Below, one piece after another: positions 35,707-55,779 of a stretch of 64,000 nucleotides of DNA. The position numbers and the translations under genes were made by a program. The stretch comes from Apostichopus japonicus (lineage: Eukaryota > Echinodermata > Holothuroidea > Aspidochirotida > Stichopodidae). Under the pieces are notes generated by a model that was given only the letters and a program-made list of their open reading frames with translations, was not told the origin of the DNA and ran no database searches. The first letter of the stretch is position 1; every line of letters starts with the position of its first letter. The stretch spans positions 11,100,501 to 11,164,500 of the forward strand of contig NC_092569.1 in NCBI RefSeq assembly GCF_037975245.1, given 5' to 3'.

Positions 35707-36384
35707 GTAAAACTCTTGGATGGGACTTCCGTGCGTCTTCCAGGGAGTCTTTCTTCAATAACATATCGGCGTGGAAATCTCCGAGAACTTCATTCTACCA
35801 CCATCTTCGACTAGCTCTACACTATTTGCAGCCAAAACTACGGCAGACGTGTCACGGCCTCCATATCCATCCATCATATAGTATTTAATATACCAGTTTG
35901 AACGACGTCCTGGCTATACCATAAAACAGGTATTTTGTTATTTTGCGGAACTGTTGAAGTAGGTTGCTATCTTCGTATCGTTGACCATTGACTAGCAATA
36001 TGCATCCAGTTCTGCGAGGTTCCAGGCCTGTAGCCATGTAACCCTTCGTTACTATTACCGCAAGACCGGTGCCGTTACTCTCCGAACTTTTCAGAATTAT
36101 AAGGTATAATGGTTGCAATGTAAAGGCTTAGCCAGATATATATATATATATTTTTGATATCCGTTTTATATCTTTCTATCTGTTTCATACCGTTAATCTT
36201 GTGTCGTGACAGTCTAGTCTATGTAGGACTGTATGTTGATATTGTTGTATAGTAGTAAAATAGTGTTAGGTTTGGTAGCCTTGATCTGTGTTATGTGTGA
36301 CTGTGTGTTCGGTCCTATCATCATTATATATGGTACTTTAAGTTGAACCTTCACAATTCAGTATTATGATGGACTCTGCTGATA
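35707..36384 (+). other. Leader between 5' LTR and coding frame
   Basis: Untranslated leader with a short (TA)n run near 36136. ATG codons at 36366 and 36369 open in another frame and stop at 36402-36404 within a poly-T/A stretch. The primer-binding site was not identified. Confidence 0.5.
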
Positions 36385-39300
36385 ATGAGGGCACGGTTTT
36401 TTAAAGACCAAACGTCTGGGTTTAATACTCGTCAAAGGATTTTGACTGAGAAAGGTTTTCAGTATCAGTTGGGTCAAAAGGAGCAAAGATTTAGAGGCAT
36501 AATCTCTAAGTGGCGTAAACATGTGTTAAAGATAGAATGCCTACTTTCTGAAAGGAGCAATTTAGTAGATGTTAAGGCCGAACGTGATGTTCTATTAGAA
36601 ACTATGGCAGATTTGTCTAATCTGTACATCGAAGTCGATAATTTGCTTTCGACCGTTGATCAAATGGGTTCTAAATATTCAATTTTTGAGGCAATAGAAA
36701 TAGAACACTGTAATTTAATAAAGAGGGTTTCTGAGTATATCCATTCTGTAACTAGCCAAGGCTCATGTTCAAAATCATCAGTGTCGGCAAAATCTCATTC
36801 TTCTACGAAAGATGAAATTGTAACAACGATTGCAGCCCATGAGGCCAAACTAAAACAAATAGAAATGAAGGCAAAATTTGAGGTCCAGCAATTAGAGTTA
36901 AGGGCAAAGCATGAAGCTGAATTGCAAAGGTCAGAATTAGCCATAGCTAAGGTAAAATTGGATGCAATTGGAGAACAGGGTTCAGTGCACATGGATTTCC
37001 CAGACGATAGTCTTAAATATACTCAAAATTATGTCGAAACCCTGGGTGATGTTAATAACCCACAGGATAGGAAGCACCTAACATATGAGGCATACTTAGA
37101 GCAACCCGTACTAAGACAAGGCGTCACTAAATTTAATGTTCCCCTAACAGGTGGAAACAATGATCAGCCTACGGCAACCCGTGCCAACCTAGGTAATTTA
37201 ACCAATGATTTTTTGTATCAAGTATCTCTAAATAGACTTCCAGTTCCAGAACCTGAAATATTTAGTGGTGACCCGTTACAGTATCCTGGCTGGAAGTGTG
37301 CTATTGATTTATTGTTAGAGAATAAGGGCATACCCCCCTCTGAGAAAATATACTATCTTAAACGGTACCTTAGTGGTCCACCTAAGGATGCATTGGAGGG
37401 CTATTTCTTGGTTCCTTCTGATTCCACCTATATAGAGGTACGAAAACTTCTTGACGATAGATATGGTAATAATTTAGCAATCGCCGATGCATTTAGATCT
37501 AAACTTGAAGGGTGGCCTAACATCCAACCTAATGACGGACTTGCACTTCGCAAGTTTGCAGACTTCCTAGGCCAGTGCGAGTTTGCTATGAAATTGGTCA
37601 AGGATAGGCTTAGCTTCCTAAATGATAGTTGGGAAAATCGCAAATTGCTTGATAAATTGCCTGATTGGTTGGTTAAAAGGTGGGGACGAGTACTGTCAGA
37701 ATGGGATGATTTTCCGCCATTTGGTAAGTTTAGACAGTTTATCGCCAAGGAAGCTGATATTGCATGTAATCCTTTAATAGTTTCTAGCCAGAAGGGCAAG
37801 GGGTCAAGAGGCACAAGGGGTGCTAGTAACTTTGTAGTCGAAACAGGGTTTGACAATTCAAGTACAAAACTCAATGCCCATAGGTATAAATGCCTAATTT
37901 GTGAAGGTGATCACCGACTTGACTGTTGTTATAAGTTTCTTGCTAAAACGGTCGAAGATCGTAAGATATTTGTAAAAACCAAAAACTTGTGCTATGGATG
38001 CCTACGTCAAGGCCATATATCAAAATTCTGTCGCAATCGTCTCGTATGTAATATTTGTTCGAGGTCTCATCCTACAGCACTTCATGGTGACATTGTTTCT
38101 CACATAGGTAAAACTGTTTGTAGTTCCAGTAAGTCAATTGGAATTCAAACAGAAGCAATTAACACAGGATTGAGTCATGTAAGTGGGTTAAGGGACATAA
38201 CAATGAATTCTCTCATCCTTCCTGTATATGTTTCTCATGTGGATGCTCCGCAAAGAGAAGTCCTTGTGTATGCCCTTTTAGACACTCAGTCAGATAGTAC
38301 ATTTATTACTGATAAGACCTGTGAGCTGCTGAACGTGGAAGGTTCAAAGACGTTGTTGAGTCTGTCCACTTTGTCATCTAAGAATCAATTGGTAGACAGT
38401 AGTAGGATTGGTGGCTTGTCTGTTAGAGGGCATAGGGAAGGTACCAAAGTTCCCTTGCCTGTTTCGTATACATGTTGTTCTATACCAGCCAATAGATCTC
38501 ATATTCCCACTCCGGGAACTGCCAGGCAGTGGCCACATTTGAAACGAATAGCCAATCATCTCATGCCGTTAGAACAGTGTGAGATAGGATTGTTGATAGG
38601 CTATAATTGCCCTAAGGCATTAATGCCTATTGAGGTTATCTCTCCTCCTGATAATGGTCCGTATGCTGAAAGAACCAACTTGGGTTGGGGTATTGTTGGC
38701 ATAATTAACCCTCGAGAATTGTCTGTGGATAAGTGCGATCCTGTTGGAGTTAGCCACTTTATTGTGACTCCTCGCCCCACTTCTGAATTTGAAAGTATTC
38801 TACCACGTGATGGGGCTAAGATTTGTTTCAAATGTAATGTTAGGGAGGTTGTGCCAACTCAGGTGGCAGGGTTAATGGAATTGGAATTTAATGAACGAAA
38901 TTTTGAAAACGCTTATTCAAGAGAAGATAAGAAATTTCTTAACATCCTTAAGGAGGGAGTATGCCAGTTAAGTGACGGTCATTATCAACTGCCATTACCC
39001 ATGAAAAAGTCTAGGGTTGTTCCCCGTAGGCCTGTTACAGTACCACGCCTAGAGCTGACTGCAGCTGTATTGTCGGTAAAAATGAGTGCCTTGTTGAAAC
39101 AAGAGTTGGAGTACAATTTTATCAATGAATATTTCTGGTCTGATAGTCAGGTAGTCCTTGGGTATAATGATGTCAAAAGATTTCATGTGTTTGTGGCAAA
39201 TAGGGTGCAACAGATTCATGAAATGAGTAGTAGTAGCCAATGGCATTTTATTAAAGGGTTTGAAAATCCCAGTGACTGTGCCTCTCGTGGACTTACAGTT

Positions 39301-40902
39301 GATGAATTAAGGACATCAAGCTGGTTTAGAGGGCCAGAGATGTTATGGCAAAGTCAACTCCCACTGGTTAAGCATGTTACAAACCTTGAGGTCTTTGATC
39401 ATGACCCAGAGGTTAAATGTTGCCAGGTAGCATTTTCCAGTGTCAAGTGCTCTAATCATCTGGAAGTAGATCGTTTAAGCTCCTTTTCGAGTTGGTTTAA
39501 AGCAAGGACAGCCATTGCATTATGCCTTTGGCTAAAGGCTATGCTTAAGGCTAAGGCTAGTAAAACCTTCCTTCCGGTTAGGGAACTTTTAAATGTAGAT
39601 TCTTTGTTTGAAGCCGAGATTGAAATACTGCGAATAGTTCAGTCCTATGCATTTAAGGAAGAGCTTCAAATCCTTCGTACATTAAGTAGTGATCCAGTAC
39701 AATGCTTAAAGAAAGGCAGTCCACTCTATGCTCTAGATCCATTTTTGGATGAAAATGGTGTTATTTGTGTTGGTGGTCGTATATCTAAATCTAGCTTCGA
39801 GTTTAAGGTGAAGCATCCTGTAATTATTCCTAAGTTATGCCATGTTGCAGAGCTTCTTGTGAGACATTTTCATGAGTTAGTTGCCCACCAGGGTAGAGTT
39901 TTAACTTCAAACGAAATTAGGGCAAATGGTTATTGGATCATTGGTGGTAGTTCTTTAATTGGTAAAGTGATATACAAATGTGTTACTTGTAGACGGCTTC
40001 GTGGTAGTTTGGGTCAACAGAAAATGTCAGACTTACCAGTTGATCGAGTGGAGTCTAGTCCACCCTTTACATATTGCGGTGTAGATTGTTTTGGTCCCTG
40101 GCTTGTAAAGGAAGGTCGTAAGGAGTTGAAGAGGTATGGCGTGTTATTTACGTGTATGGCCTCAAGGGCGGTACACCTAGAGGTAGCTAATTCATTGACC
40201 ACCGACTCTTTTTTGAATGCATTACGACGCTTTCAAGCTATACGTGGCCCTGTAAGACAATTGCGTTGTGATCAGGGCACTAATTTCGTAGGGGCAAATA
40301 ACGAGTTGTTAGCTGCATTAAAGGAAATGAACCAAGGTGTTGTAAGTAAAAGCTTGGTCGAGCTGGGTTGTGATTATATTGAATTTAAGTTTAATGTTCC
40401 ACAAGCTAGTCATATGGGTGGTGTCTGGGAACGACAGATTAAAACGGTTCGTTGTATTTTGGATTCTATGCTACACAAGTTAGGGACTCAACTTGATGAT
40501 GAGTCTCTTAGGACATTTATGTATGAAACCACTTCTATTATTAATAGCCGTCCATTGACTACAGAAACTCTGTATGATCCATTGTCATTAGAGCCGTTAA
40601 CTCCTAATCATGTAATTACTTTGAAGTCGAAGATACTTCTTCCACCTCCAGGTCAGTTCGACTCTGCAGATATGTATTCTAGAAAGCGATGGCGTAGAGT
40701 ACAATATTTATTAAATGTATTTTGGTCCAGATGGAGGAAGGAATACCTTCAAAATCGTCAGGTCAGGCAAAAGTGGTGTTTGCCATCTGTCAACATAGAG
40801 GTTGGGGACATAGTTTTAATTAAGGATATTGACAAGCCAAGAAATAGGTGGCCCATGGCTAGAGTACAAGAGACAATTGAAGGTAATGACAAATGTTCGT
40901 AA
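36385..40902 (+). CDS. BEL/Pao polyprotein, RT-deleted, C-terminally frameshifted
   Basis: 1505 residues. Gag-like N-terminal part, with the segment PEPEIFSGDPLQYPGW near residue 290. Zinc-knuckle cysteines include CYGCLRQGHISKFC from residue 536 and CNICSRSHPTALH from 555. An aspartic protease motif LDTQSDSTFI has its Asp at 633. The chain then passes from a pre-RT segment (ending about residue 875) straight to SRVVPRRPVTVPRLELTAAV, the region that normally follows the reverse transcriptase. No palm motif of the YVDD type occurs anywhere. RNase H shows FWSDSQVV at 917; integrase has catalytic Asp 1234, Asp 1296 and Glu 1349. The frame ends early. The start at 36385 is uncertain because an upstream ATG lies in another frame. 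Confidence 0.88.
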   Translation: MRARFFKDQTSGFNTRQRILTEKGFQYQLGQKEQRFRGIISKWRKHVLKIECLLSERSNLVDVKAERDVLLETMADLSNLYIEVDNLLSTVDQMGSKYSIFEAIEIEHCNLIKRVSEYIHSVTSQGSCSKSSVSAKSHSSTKDEIVTTIAAHEAKLKQIEMKAKFEVQQLELRAKHEAELQRSELAIAKVKLDAIGEQGSVHMDFPDDSLKYTQNYVETLGDVNNPQDRKHLTYEAYLEQPVLRQGVTKFNVPLTGGNNDQPTATRANLGNLTNDFLYQVSLNRLPVPEPEIFSGDPLQYPGWKCAIDLLLENKGIPPSEKIYYLKRYLSGPPKDALEGYFLVPSDSTYIEVRKLLDDRYGNNLAIADAFRSKLEGWPNIQPNDGLALRKFADFLGQCEFAMKLVKDRLSFLNDSWENRKLLDKLPDWLVKRWGRVLSEWDDFPPFGKFRQFIAKEADIACNPLIVSSQKGKGSRGTRGASNFVVETGFDNSSTKLNAHRYKCLICEGDHRLDCCYKFLAKTVEDRKIFVKTKNLCYGCLRQGHISKFCRNRLVCNICSRSHPTALHGDIVSHIGKTVCSSSKSIGIQTEAINTGLSHVSGLRDITMNSLILPVYVSHVDAPQREVLVYALLDTQSDSTFITDKTCELLNVEGSKTLLSLSTLSSKNQLVDSSRIGGLSVRGHREGTKVPLPVSYTCCSIPANRSHIPTPGTARQWPHLKRIANHLMPLEQCEIGLLIGYNCPKALMPIEVISPPDNGPYAERTNLGWGIVGIINPRELSVDKCDPVGVSHFIVTPRPTSEFESILPRDGAKICFKCNVREVVPTQVAGLMELEFNERNFENAYSREDKKFLNILKEGVCQLSDGHYQLPLPMKKSRVVPRRPVTVPRLELTAAVLSVKMSALLKQELEYNFINEYFWSDSQVVLGYNDVKRFHVFVANRVQQIHEMSSSSQWHFIKGFENPSDCASRGLTVDELRTSSWFRGPEMLWQSQLPLVKHVTNLEVFDHDPEVKCCQVAFSSVKCSNHLEVDRLSSFSSWFKARTAIALCLWLKAMLKAKASKTFLPVRELLNVDSLFEAEIEILRIVQSYAFKEELQILRTLSSDPVQCLKKGSPLYALDPFLDENGVICVGGRISKSSFEFKVKHPVIIPKLCHVAELLVRHFHELVAHQGRVLTSNEIRANGYWIIGGSSLIGKVIYKCVTCRRLRGSLGQQKMSDLPVDRVESSPPFTYCGVDCFGPWLVKEGRKELKRYGVLFTCMASRAVHLEVANSLTTDSFLNALRRFQAIRGPVRQLRCDQGTNFVGANNELLAALKEMNQGVVSKSLVELGCDYIEFKFNVPQASHMGGVWERQIKTVRCILDSMLHKLGTQLDDESLRTFMYETTSIINSRPLTTETLYDPLSLEPLTPNHVITLKSKILLPPPGQFDSADMYSRKRWRRVQYLLNVFWSRWRKEYLQNRQVRQKWCLPSVNIEVGDIVLIKDIDKPRNRWPMARVQETIEGNDKCS

Positions 40903-41038
40903 AGTGAAACTTAGGTTAGCTTCTCACATTGATAATAAGGGTAAACGTCAAGGTCCTGTTAATGTTCTTGATAGACCAATTCATAAATTGATAGTATTAG
41001 TTAAGGCTTCAGAGGAGAGTAGTCATGAGGGGCCATAG
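40890..41038 (+). pseudogene. Out-of-frame tail of the BEL/Pao integrase region
   Basis: The +1 frame continues with VRKVKLRLA, NKGKRQGPVN and RPIHKLIVLV and stops at 41036-41038. This is the usual C-terminal end of BEL/Pao polyproteins. The main frame stops at 40902, so a 1-base frameshift near 40890 separates it from the rest. Confidence 0.75.
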
Positions 41039-41118
41039 TCCACTCTACGATTGTATACTAAGCATTTATGTACTGTGTAGCATGTTAAGTGTTTGGCGTA
41101 TAAAATGATTTCTCATTT

Positions 41119-41128
41119 TGAGGGGCCA
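41119..41128 (+). promoter_or_regulatory. Polypurine tract of the BEL/Pao element
   Basis: GAGGGGCCA sits directly before the TG that starts the 3' LTR, the expected place for the plus-strand primer. A similar string (GAGGGGCCATAG) occurs at the end of the coding tail. Confidence 0.6.
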
Positions 41129-41788
41129 TGTAGTGAAATGTATTTTTCGTTTTTTCGTTTTTCCTATTGTTGTGTGTTATATAACATTTGGTAACTTTGT
41201 TTGACCATACCTCAAATTGTTAAGATTCAGCTGCATAATTATTTGCTCATGTTTAAACGAGTACCTTGCGTGATTGGCTTGTTGAACCATCGTGATTTAT
41301 GTTATGTAAATAAGTCCTTTTCAATGTCCTTTGATATATATTGGGCGCACACGGAAAAGGGACCACTGGCATTGGTTGCGTTTAGCCAGAACACATAACT
41401 TATATATATTAAGATCTGAGATCCATGCGAAGCCAATGGAAAGTAATGCCACGTAAGCAGTTGGTGATAGTGGTTGCTGGAAGTTCTAGACATTAAAGGG
41501 CTAAAGAGGTATTTTGGTGTTTATATATTATAAGTTAAATGCTTTCTTCATGTGTATTTGATAGTTCATGTTTGTGCAATAGTGAAGTTTGTGTAGTTTT
41601 ATTTATGTCAAAAAACAAATTATAAAAATGTTGTATTTAGTACTGTAAGTTTTCTATTTTTGTATTTTCGATAGTTTCGATAGTTTTACGTTATAGTCAT
41701 AAAACGAGTGCGGAGCCAATAAATTGCGGTGACTTTTACTTCTTGTTCGAAACCATCCGTCTTTTTGCGTCTTGCCACGACCGGTAAA
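41129..41788 (+). repeat. 3' LTR of the BEL/Pao element
   Basis: 660 bp, otherwise collinear with the 5' LTR, and followed by the AATAT target duplication. Confidence 0.9.
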
Positions 41789-41793
41789 AATAT

Positions 41794-44700
41794 ATTTATG
41801 AATGTTTTGAATTGGGAATCACAGTTAATTGGGAAATAGATTGCAAAAATTTAATCAGGTCAAAGGAGCAACATGGCCATTACAACATAAATACGGAGGG
41901 GTTTTATCTATAATTATCTCCACGTGAGTCGTTTGCGTCCAGCACCTATCAGGTATTATAAGCTTCACGTACACATGAACTGGGAGAGCTGGGAGGGTGG
42001 GTGTTGGGAGACCTTAAAATATTCGCTCCTGGACCCACTCTTCCCAATTTACTCCTGGAATGGTGGTATTGCCAGGGCCGGGACTACCCCACCCCACCCC
42101 CAGCTTTCCCTATCCTCTGTCCGGCACTAGCTCTCTATTTTTGTTTACGCTTCCAATCTGTAAACCTATTTACTTGTCTACTTTACTTCTACTTTATTTT
42201 CTATGCTAGTCATCTTTTAATATATAATATATATTTTTTTATATATAATATATTTACAATATATTGCTACCTTGCAGGATTTTCATGCTTAATAGGAGAT
42301 TTTCGGACGGGGTGGTTGGGAATGGGTTTGGAATGGGTTGATGTTTGTGTGTGTGAGGGGGGGGGGGGGGCGGTGGGCCTTGTGCCTCAATAAAATATTT
42401 TTCCTTTTCTTTATGTCACGAAAAAGTTTCCTTTTGCTATTTCCCCAATCTTTAGAATTATCCCTTGATTGAGAAATTAAAAAAAACCTGTAACTAGAAA
42501 TGACAGGTGTATTGCAAAATTTCAAAAAACGCATGGAATTAAACAATGTATTTTGTCGAAAAACTTTGAAATATTGGAATTTCGTCGAAATTGGGATCCT
42601 ATGCCCGTATATACACCCCACCTTGACAATTCCATTACCATTAACATTGCAGTGCCTTGCATCCGATCGCGCGATTAACAAGACTTCAGTTATCACCGAC
42701 GAGCAGTGCTACCAAGAGGCCACCACCCTAGCCTATGGGTCCTTGGGTCTAAATAATACTTAGAGTTCAAAATCGGTGCAAACAACTGTAATTGAAATAT
42801 AAAATCCTCGCGCTCTGTCTTTACAGCTGTTATTACAGCTTTACAGCTGTTAAACTCAGTCTCTTGAACATTAGCAATTATAGTTCGATTTATAAACTTG
42901 ATAAAGTACTTAGATACTATGTACACACAAATTAAACTGCTACATGCATCTCTCTTTCTTTGTGTCGCAATTTTATCGACCTGTTAAACAGTTTCTTACT
43001 ATACTATCCCAAAATAATCTGTATCATGACATGTACCATCTTCTGTCAGTGCACGACTGAGTCTTGAAAACTTTACTTTAATGCCAATTCATTTCTTCTA
43101 CTTTATCCTATACAGGCGATACAAAACTTTCATGTTGGGTCTCTTGTAATTACACCCCCCCCCCCCCACCTTTGCTACCCACCAAACCCCTCCTCATTTC
43201 GAAATCTGGAATTCTTGACATTGTAAGCGTGGAAATCGCTTCTTCCCTTTTTTTGCTGATGCTGTTAACTTTTTTTTATTCTTCTTCCATCTGTAATTAT
43301 CCAAAATTTGGTATTGATTATATTTTCTTCTTTCTTTGTTTTTCTTCGTCAGTTTTCTAATTGCTTTATCTCGCAGTTCGTTTTTATTTTATTTTAAACC
43401 CCGAAATGTCTTCTTTTATAATAATATTCCGGCTCTTCCAACTTTTTGTTATGATTATTATTATTTTTTTCAGTCCAGTTATTGTTTTGTTTATTTTGCC
43501 TCGTTCATAGGTGAAGACAGTTGGGTGTTATCCAACACTGAATAGGCTATTTAATCTCCTTTGAGGAAGGTGCCTTCTTGTATCACCTATATTTCTTAAA
43601 GTGTATCATAGACAACCCTTATACTCTGCATGTAGGTTGCCCAAATTAGATAGGGACGTTATTGATTGTATAGGAGGTCAACAGTCATCCGAAGTCAACA
43701 CGATAAAACAATGAAAACCTTGTACCTACCTTATTTCAAGAACGGAATCATGTATTTTACCCATTCTGAGTAAGACAAACCCCTTGATATTAGTTAACGC
43801 CATGGCTCAAATGAGAAATCGTTGTGACAAACATAGCCAAGGAATATAACATTTACAAGTTTCCTACTTCCATGAGAAGGTATCACTTTGAGTATAAATG
43901 TATACATTTTTGTGAAAGTCAAAATTCATCAAGGGTCAACAAAGACTCAACAGTATCTGCAGAACTCATGTCGACAAAACTGTTCATGGAATCTCACACT
44001 GGTAACATTAATTGATACCTTGTAACGATGATTTCATCCATTAAACCTCCATATAGTTTTGCATGCTGATTTTAACGTACGACACAGGCCTATAACAACT
44101 TCGATAAATTTCGTTTTTTCTTAAGCTTTTACACACGGTACTCTTACCAGTTCGGACACGTTCACCTCATTTTGAGCTCATATGTCAATTTTTGTAGCAT
44201 AAAGGAGTCAGATATAATGTTGTTGTTGCATATTCATGGCATAAAACAATTGGGAAACTACTACAATCTAAAGTCAAAGTTTGAAATGAAAGGCTTAACT
44301 ATACAAACAGAAATGTATGCATGCCAAGTTCATATGTTAGGTCTGCTAAAATGCTGAATATTATTAAACTTTCAGCTTTTGACAAATATGTGTGAGTATA
44401 TATCGGTTCCAATGGCAATGGAATGTTCATAGAACCACAAACCATGAGAAATATATCAAAAACCCTCCAAATTGGGCTTACCTACACAATTTGCTTTGTA
44501 TGTATGCTTTGCTTTAAAGGCAGAATTTCGAGAGTAACACCAATTAGGTATTCTTGATTGACAGAAAGCAAGAAAATCGAGATCTAAGTAAGCTTACATG
44601 TGAAATGCCTATCAAGGTGGATGCTTTATATTGTTTTGTTTTTTTAAATAAAATATACTAGCAGCCTGAAAAATGATTGTCACCCGTAAATATGGAAAGT

Positions 44701-45089
44701 GAGATTATGTAGCTAGCATTAGATTTACACATATAACTCTTCTTTGACGTTAAGTATCTTCAATTTAAAATCTCGTTGCGTCTCGTATAGCTCGCCATCA
44801 TGCACCTTCCCCTCCCATGCATGAGTGATGATATAGAAAGTTAGACGCATAAAGTTATTCACACTTGTTTCATTACAACAACAAAAAGCAGGTCTGGTTG
44901 TTACAACTGGGTTGCCGACTGCATTAGCTAATTAAATGAAGCAAATTATATGCGTAACAAGCACATAGTTAGTTAATTAGTTGAAAAAAAACACTGTTAA
45001 AATATTTCAATAACCGACAGTGGGGATTTGCGAGGAAGTATGTTCCACCAGTATCCCTACTGTCAGGTAAGCCATACTAAAATAGTTAC
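41794..45089. other. Intergenic, no gene recognised
   Basis: AT-rich with poly-G near 42358 and poly-C near 43155. Open frames (for example 42289-42696 -) show no domain and look fortuitous. Confidence 0.5.
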
Positions 45090-53298
<8,209 letters not shown>

Positions 53299-54452
53299 TT
53301 TTGACGTTCTATTCTGCCACACGAGTGATGCGTCCACAAGCAAAGGAAGTCTGATTAAATATGAACACATTCACTACTCTTTCTTTGGAATTGAAACTAC
53401 AGGCACTGAACATTTAAATATGTAGCATGTCTGCATTGATGTGGTATTGACTGAGATTGAACGCGGAAGGAAACGTCGGGAAAATAAGGAAGGTAGTTGG
53501 TGTCGCGTAATCGAATCCATTGCAATAAATGGATGGATGAATGACTAAATGTACAAAGGATTGAAGAAACACGCGAATGAAGGTACGGAGAACTTAATGA
53601 AAATAAACATTACATTTTACGTAGAAAAGCTAGACCGCGCGAGTTTTGCTGTTGTTCCTGTACTCGACGTTTCTTAAATTCAACCATCGGAACGATTACT
53701 CCATCGACTGTTTTGGTATCAGATGCTCCTGCTGAAACCGTGATCGTTAAAGTTAGAATATTATGGAATATGAAGCATAAATATACCACCAGCGGGCCTC
53801 AAAGAAACACAGATAATACAAGCAATTGAAAGCATTGCTCACATCGTCTTAAGACTGTATTGAAGGACTTTATTTTTGTGACGTCAACGCTATAAACTAA
53901 TCAACGCTATAAACTAATCAACGCTATGAACTAAAGTACAATCTACTCGAGATTATTTACGCGTAAACGTCTCTACAGTTACTGTGGCTACAAATCTCCT
54001 ATTTCCTTCACGTGTATAATCTACAAGTTACACATCTCAGAATCGTAATACCCAACTAGTCAAACTACCAAGTACACATATACCTGTCAAACTCTACCAG
54101 TCTGGTTGTAGTACCGAAGAAAATATGAAGGTGAAAACAACACAACTTTCAAGACAGTTTCTTGTGGCACAGACCCACAGACAACAATATGGAAACTGTC
54201 ACTACATTTGGGGGATACTTCAACCTTCCACACTTCATAACATGGAATCAACTTGACACGGTTCGCCCTATACGTAGTAATTTCGCCCCATTCAACCTCA
54301 TTTTCTCAACACAAAGATATGAATTATTCAACCAACCTCCAGCCCAAGCTTCCCTTTCCACCACCCTTTCCACTTCCTCCAGCCCTCCTCATGTGCACCT
54401 TGAGACACATCGTGTCCATAATCCACATTCACATGTTTCTTCTACCTAAACC
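53299..54452. other. Upstream flank of FREP-C
   Basis: Presumed promoter region of FREP-C (- strand). No clear TATA element or gene was seen. It contains three near copies of CAACGCTATAAACTAAT (53885-53935). Confidence 0.4.
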
Positions 54453-54479
54453 TCATTTATTTTCAATACGTTTCACCTT

Positions 54480-55581
54480 GAGATTAGTATATTCGCAGTT
54501 GTCATACCACCAGCCACAAAAGTGAATGTTTGCACACCCACCAATATCATTGGTACGGTCGAAGGTCATAAAAGATATGTTTCTGTTGTAGACAAAATGT
54601 TCATTGCCACCAGGTTTAGTACATGAAATTTCACTCAAACAATAGTAAACTTATTAGGCCCTTACTTCAGAGAATGTATAGGCTACATTTTCATCTCACC
54701 TATGAAATTGTCAAATTTGTCAGGATCATATCATGACATAAAGATTGTATTTGACTTGCATCAATATTTAACTTTTTTTTCTACACAAGTAAGAGTATAT
54801 CCGAGTAATTGCAAGAATGTTTGACCTACTGCCGAGGAGTGACTATTATTATTAGTTTTCATACATGCGCTCTATGATTAATTTGCGTTGAGTTCCTAAA
54901 TGCATTCAAAAGTTACGTGAAATGATTTGAATATCAATCGATTATAAGAAAAGTTCTAACAACGAGAAATCATTTTTTGGTTCTTAAAAGAGGAATTTAA
55001 TGTTAAGAAATTGATGACACTTCCAAACAATTCTTACTAACCGTTTTGCAAATAGCTGATTGAAATTGTCACATGTTTACCAAACTGAAACGTGAAACAA
55101 GCAAGTGTGATATCATAGAGCACGTTGAACAAAAAAAGTTCCGTTTTTTCTTCTTTATTTGTCACTCTATTGAGTTACCCCTTGATTGCGTACATCACTT
55201 GACTGCGAGAGAAGGCACAGTGGCTATGGCAGAAGGTAATTATCTATATGATATTAATTTGATATAAACCTAACAATCTTTGTTATTTTATTCAATTATA
55301 TATTAACTTGCTAGCTGTACTTTCAGGTTGGTACTCTCCGAGATTGACCAATCGATAATTACTTTCCTCATCTGAAATCCTGAAATGTCATACTTTGCAA
55401 AGTAATCGTTTTCATTCCTGTTTACTAAATCAATCCGGAGCTCACAATCTCCTTGGTTTGTAATGTAAGCAATGTTGTCGTTTCCGAGCCATAACTCTCT
55501 TTGTAAGAAACCGAACCCATGCTTATACTCATTCCAATTGCGGTAAAAGTTCACAGCCCCATCAACCCGACTCTGAAATAC
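54480..55581 (-). pseudogene. Broken duplicate of the last two FREP-C exons
   Basis: 55581-55312 matches the FREP-C B-subdomain exon but lacks one base in the FAKYD region, shifting the frame. Its donor is GCAAGT rather than GTAAGT. About 54606-54480 matches the first half of the P-subdomain exon, but the acceptor has changed from CAG to CAT and homology stops after EYTNL. The surrounding intron is also duplicated. No signal exon or A-subdomain exon is nearby, so this is a dead partial copy. Confidence 0.85.
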
Positions 55582-55779
55582 CTGTGTGGATATTATATGC
55601 AAGAGACATAATGGAAAAGGAAATCGAAGACTTAAAGAAAACCCCATAAAACAAAGTATGTAAAAATTAATTTATTGTCCTCATGTTGGGAGCCTGTTCC
55701 GTTGCTTAAGTATTCAAAGTTACCCAAGTTCGATTAAGGGAATAATAAGTAATGACACTATACAAGATGGGTTTAGCTA

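Larger units (their letters stand above)
35052..41788 (+). mobile_element. BEL/Pao LTR retrotransposon lacking reverse transcriptase
   Basis: Two long terminal repeats (35052-35706 and 41129-41788) flank a gag-pol type open frame. The insertion is bounded by AATAT at 35047-35051 and 41789-41793, a 5-bp target duplication (6 bp is also possible). Near-identical LTRs indicate a recent insertion. The internal frame has Gag, zinc knuckles, protease, RNase H and integrase but no reverse transcriptase domain. Such a copy could move only with enzymes supplied in trans (inference). Confidence 0.9.

Noticed and set aside
37428-37874. 148-codon open frame opposite the BEL/Pao gene
   Set aside because: Antisense shadow of the Gag-coding region.
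42289-42696. 135-codon open frame on the - strand
   Set aside because: No domain, crosses a poly-G run, no splice or homology support.
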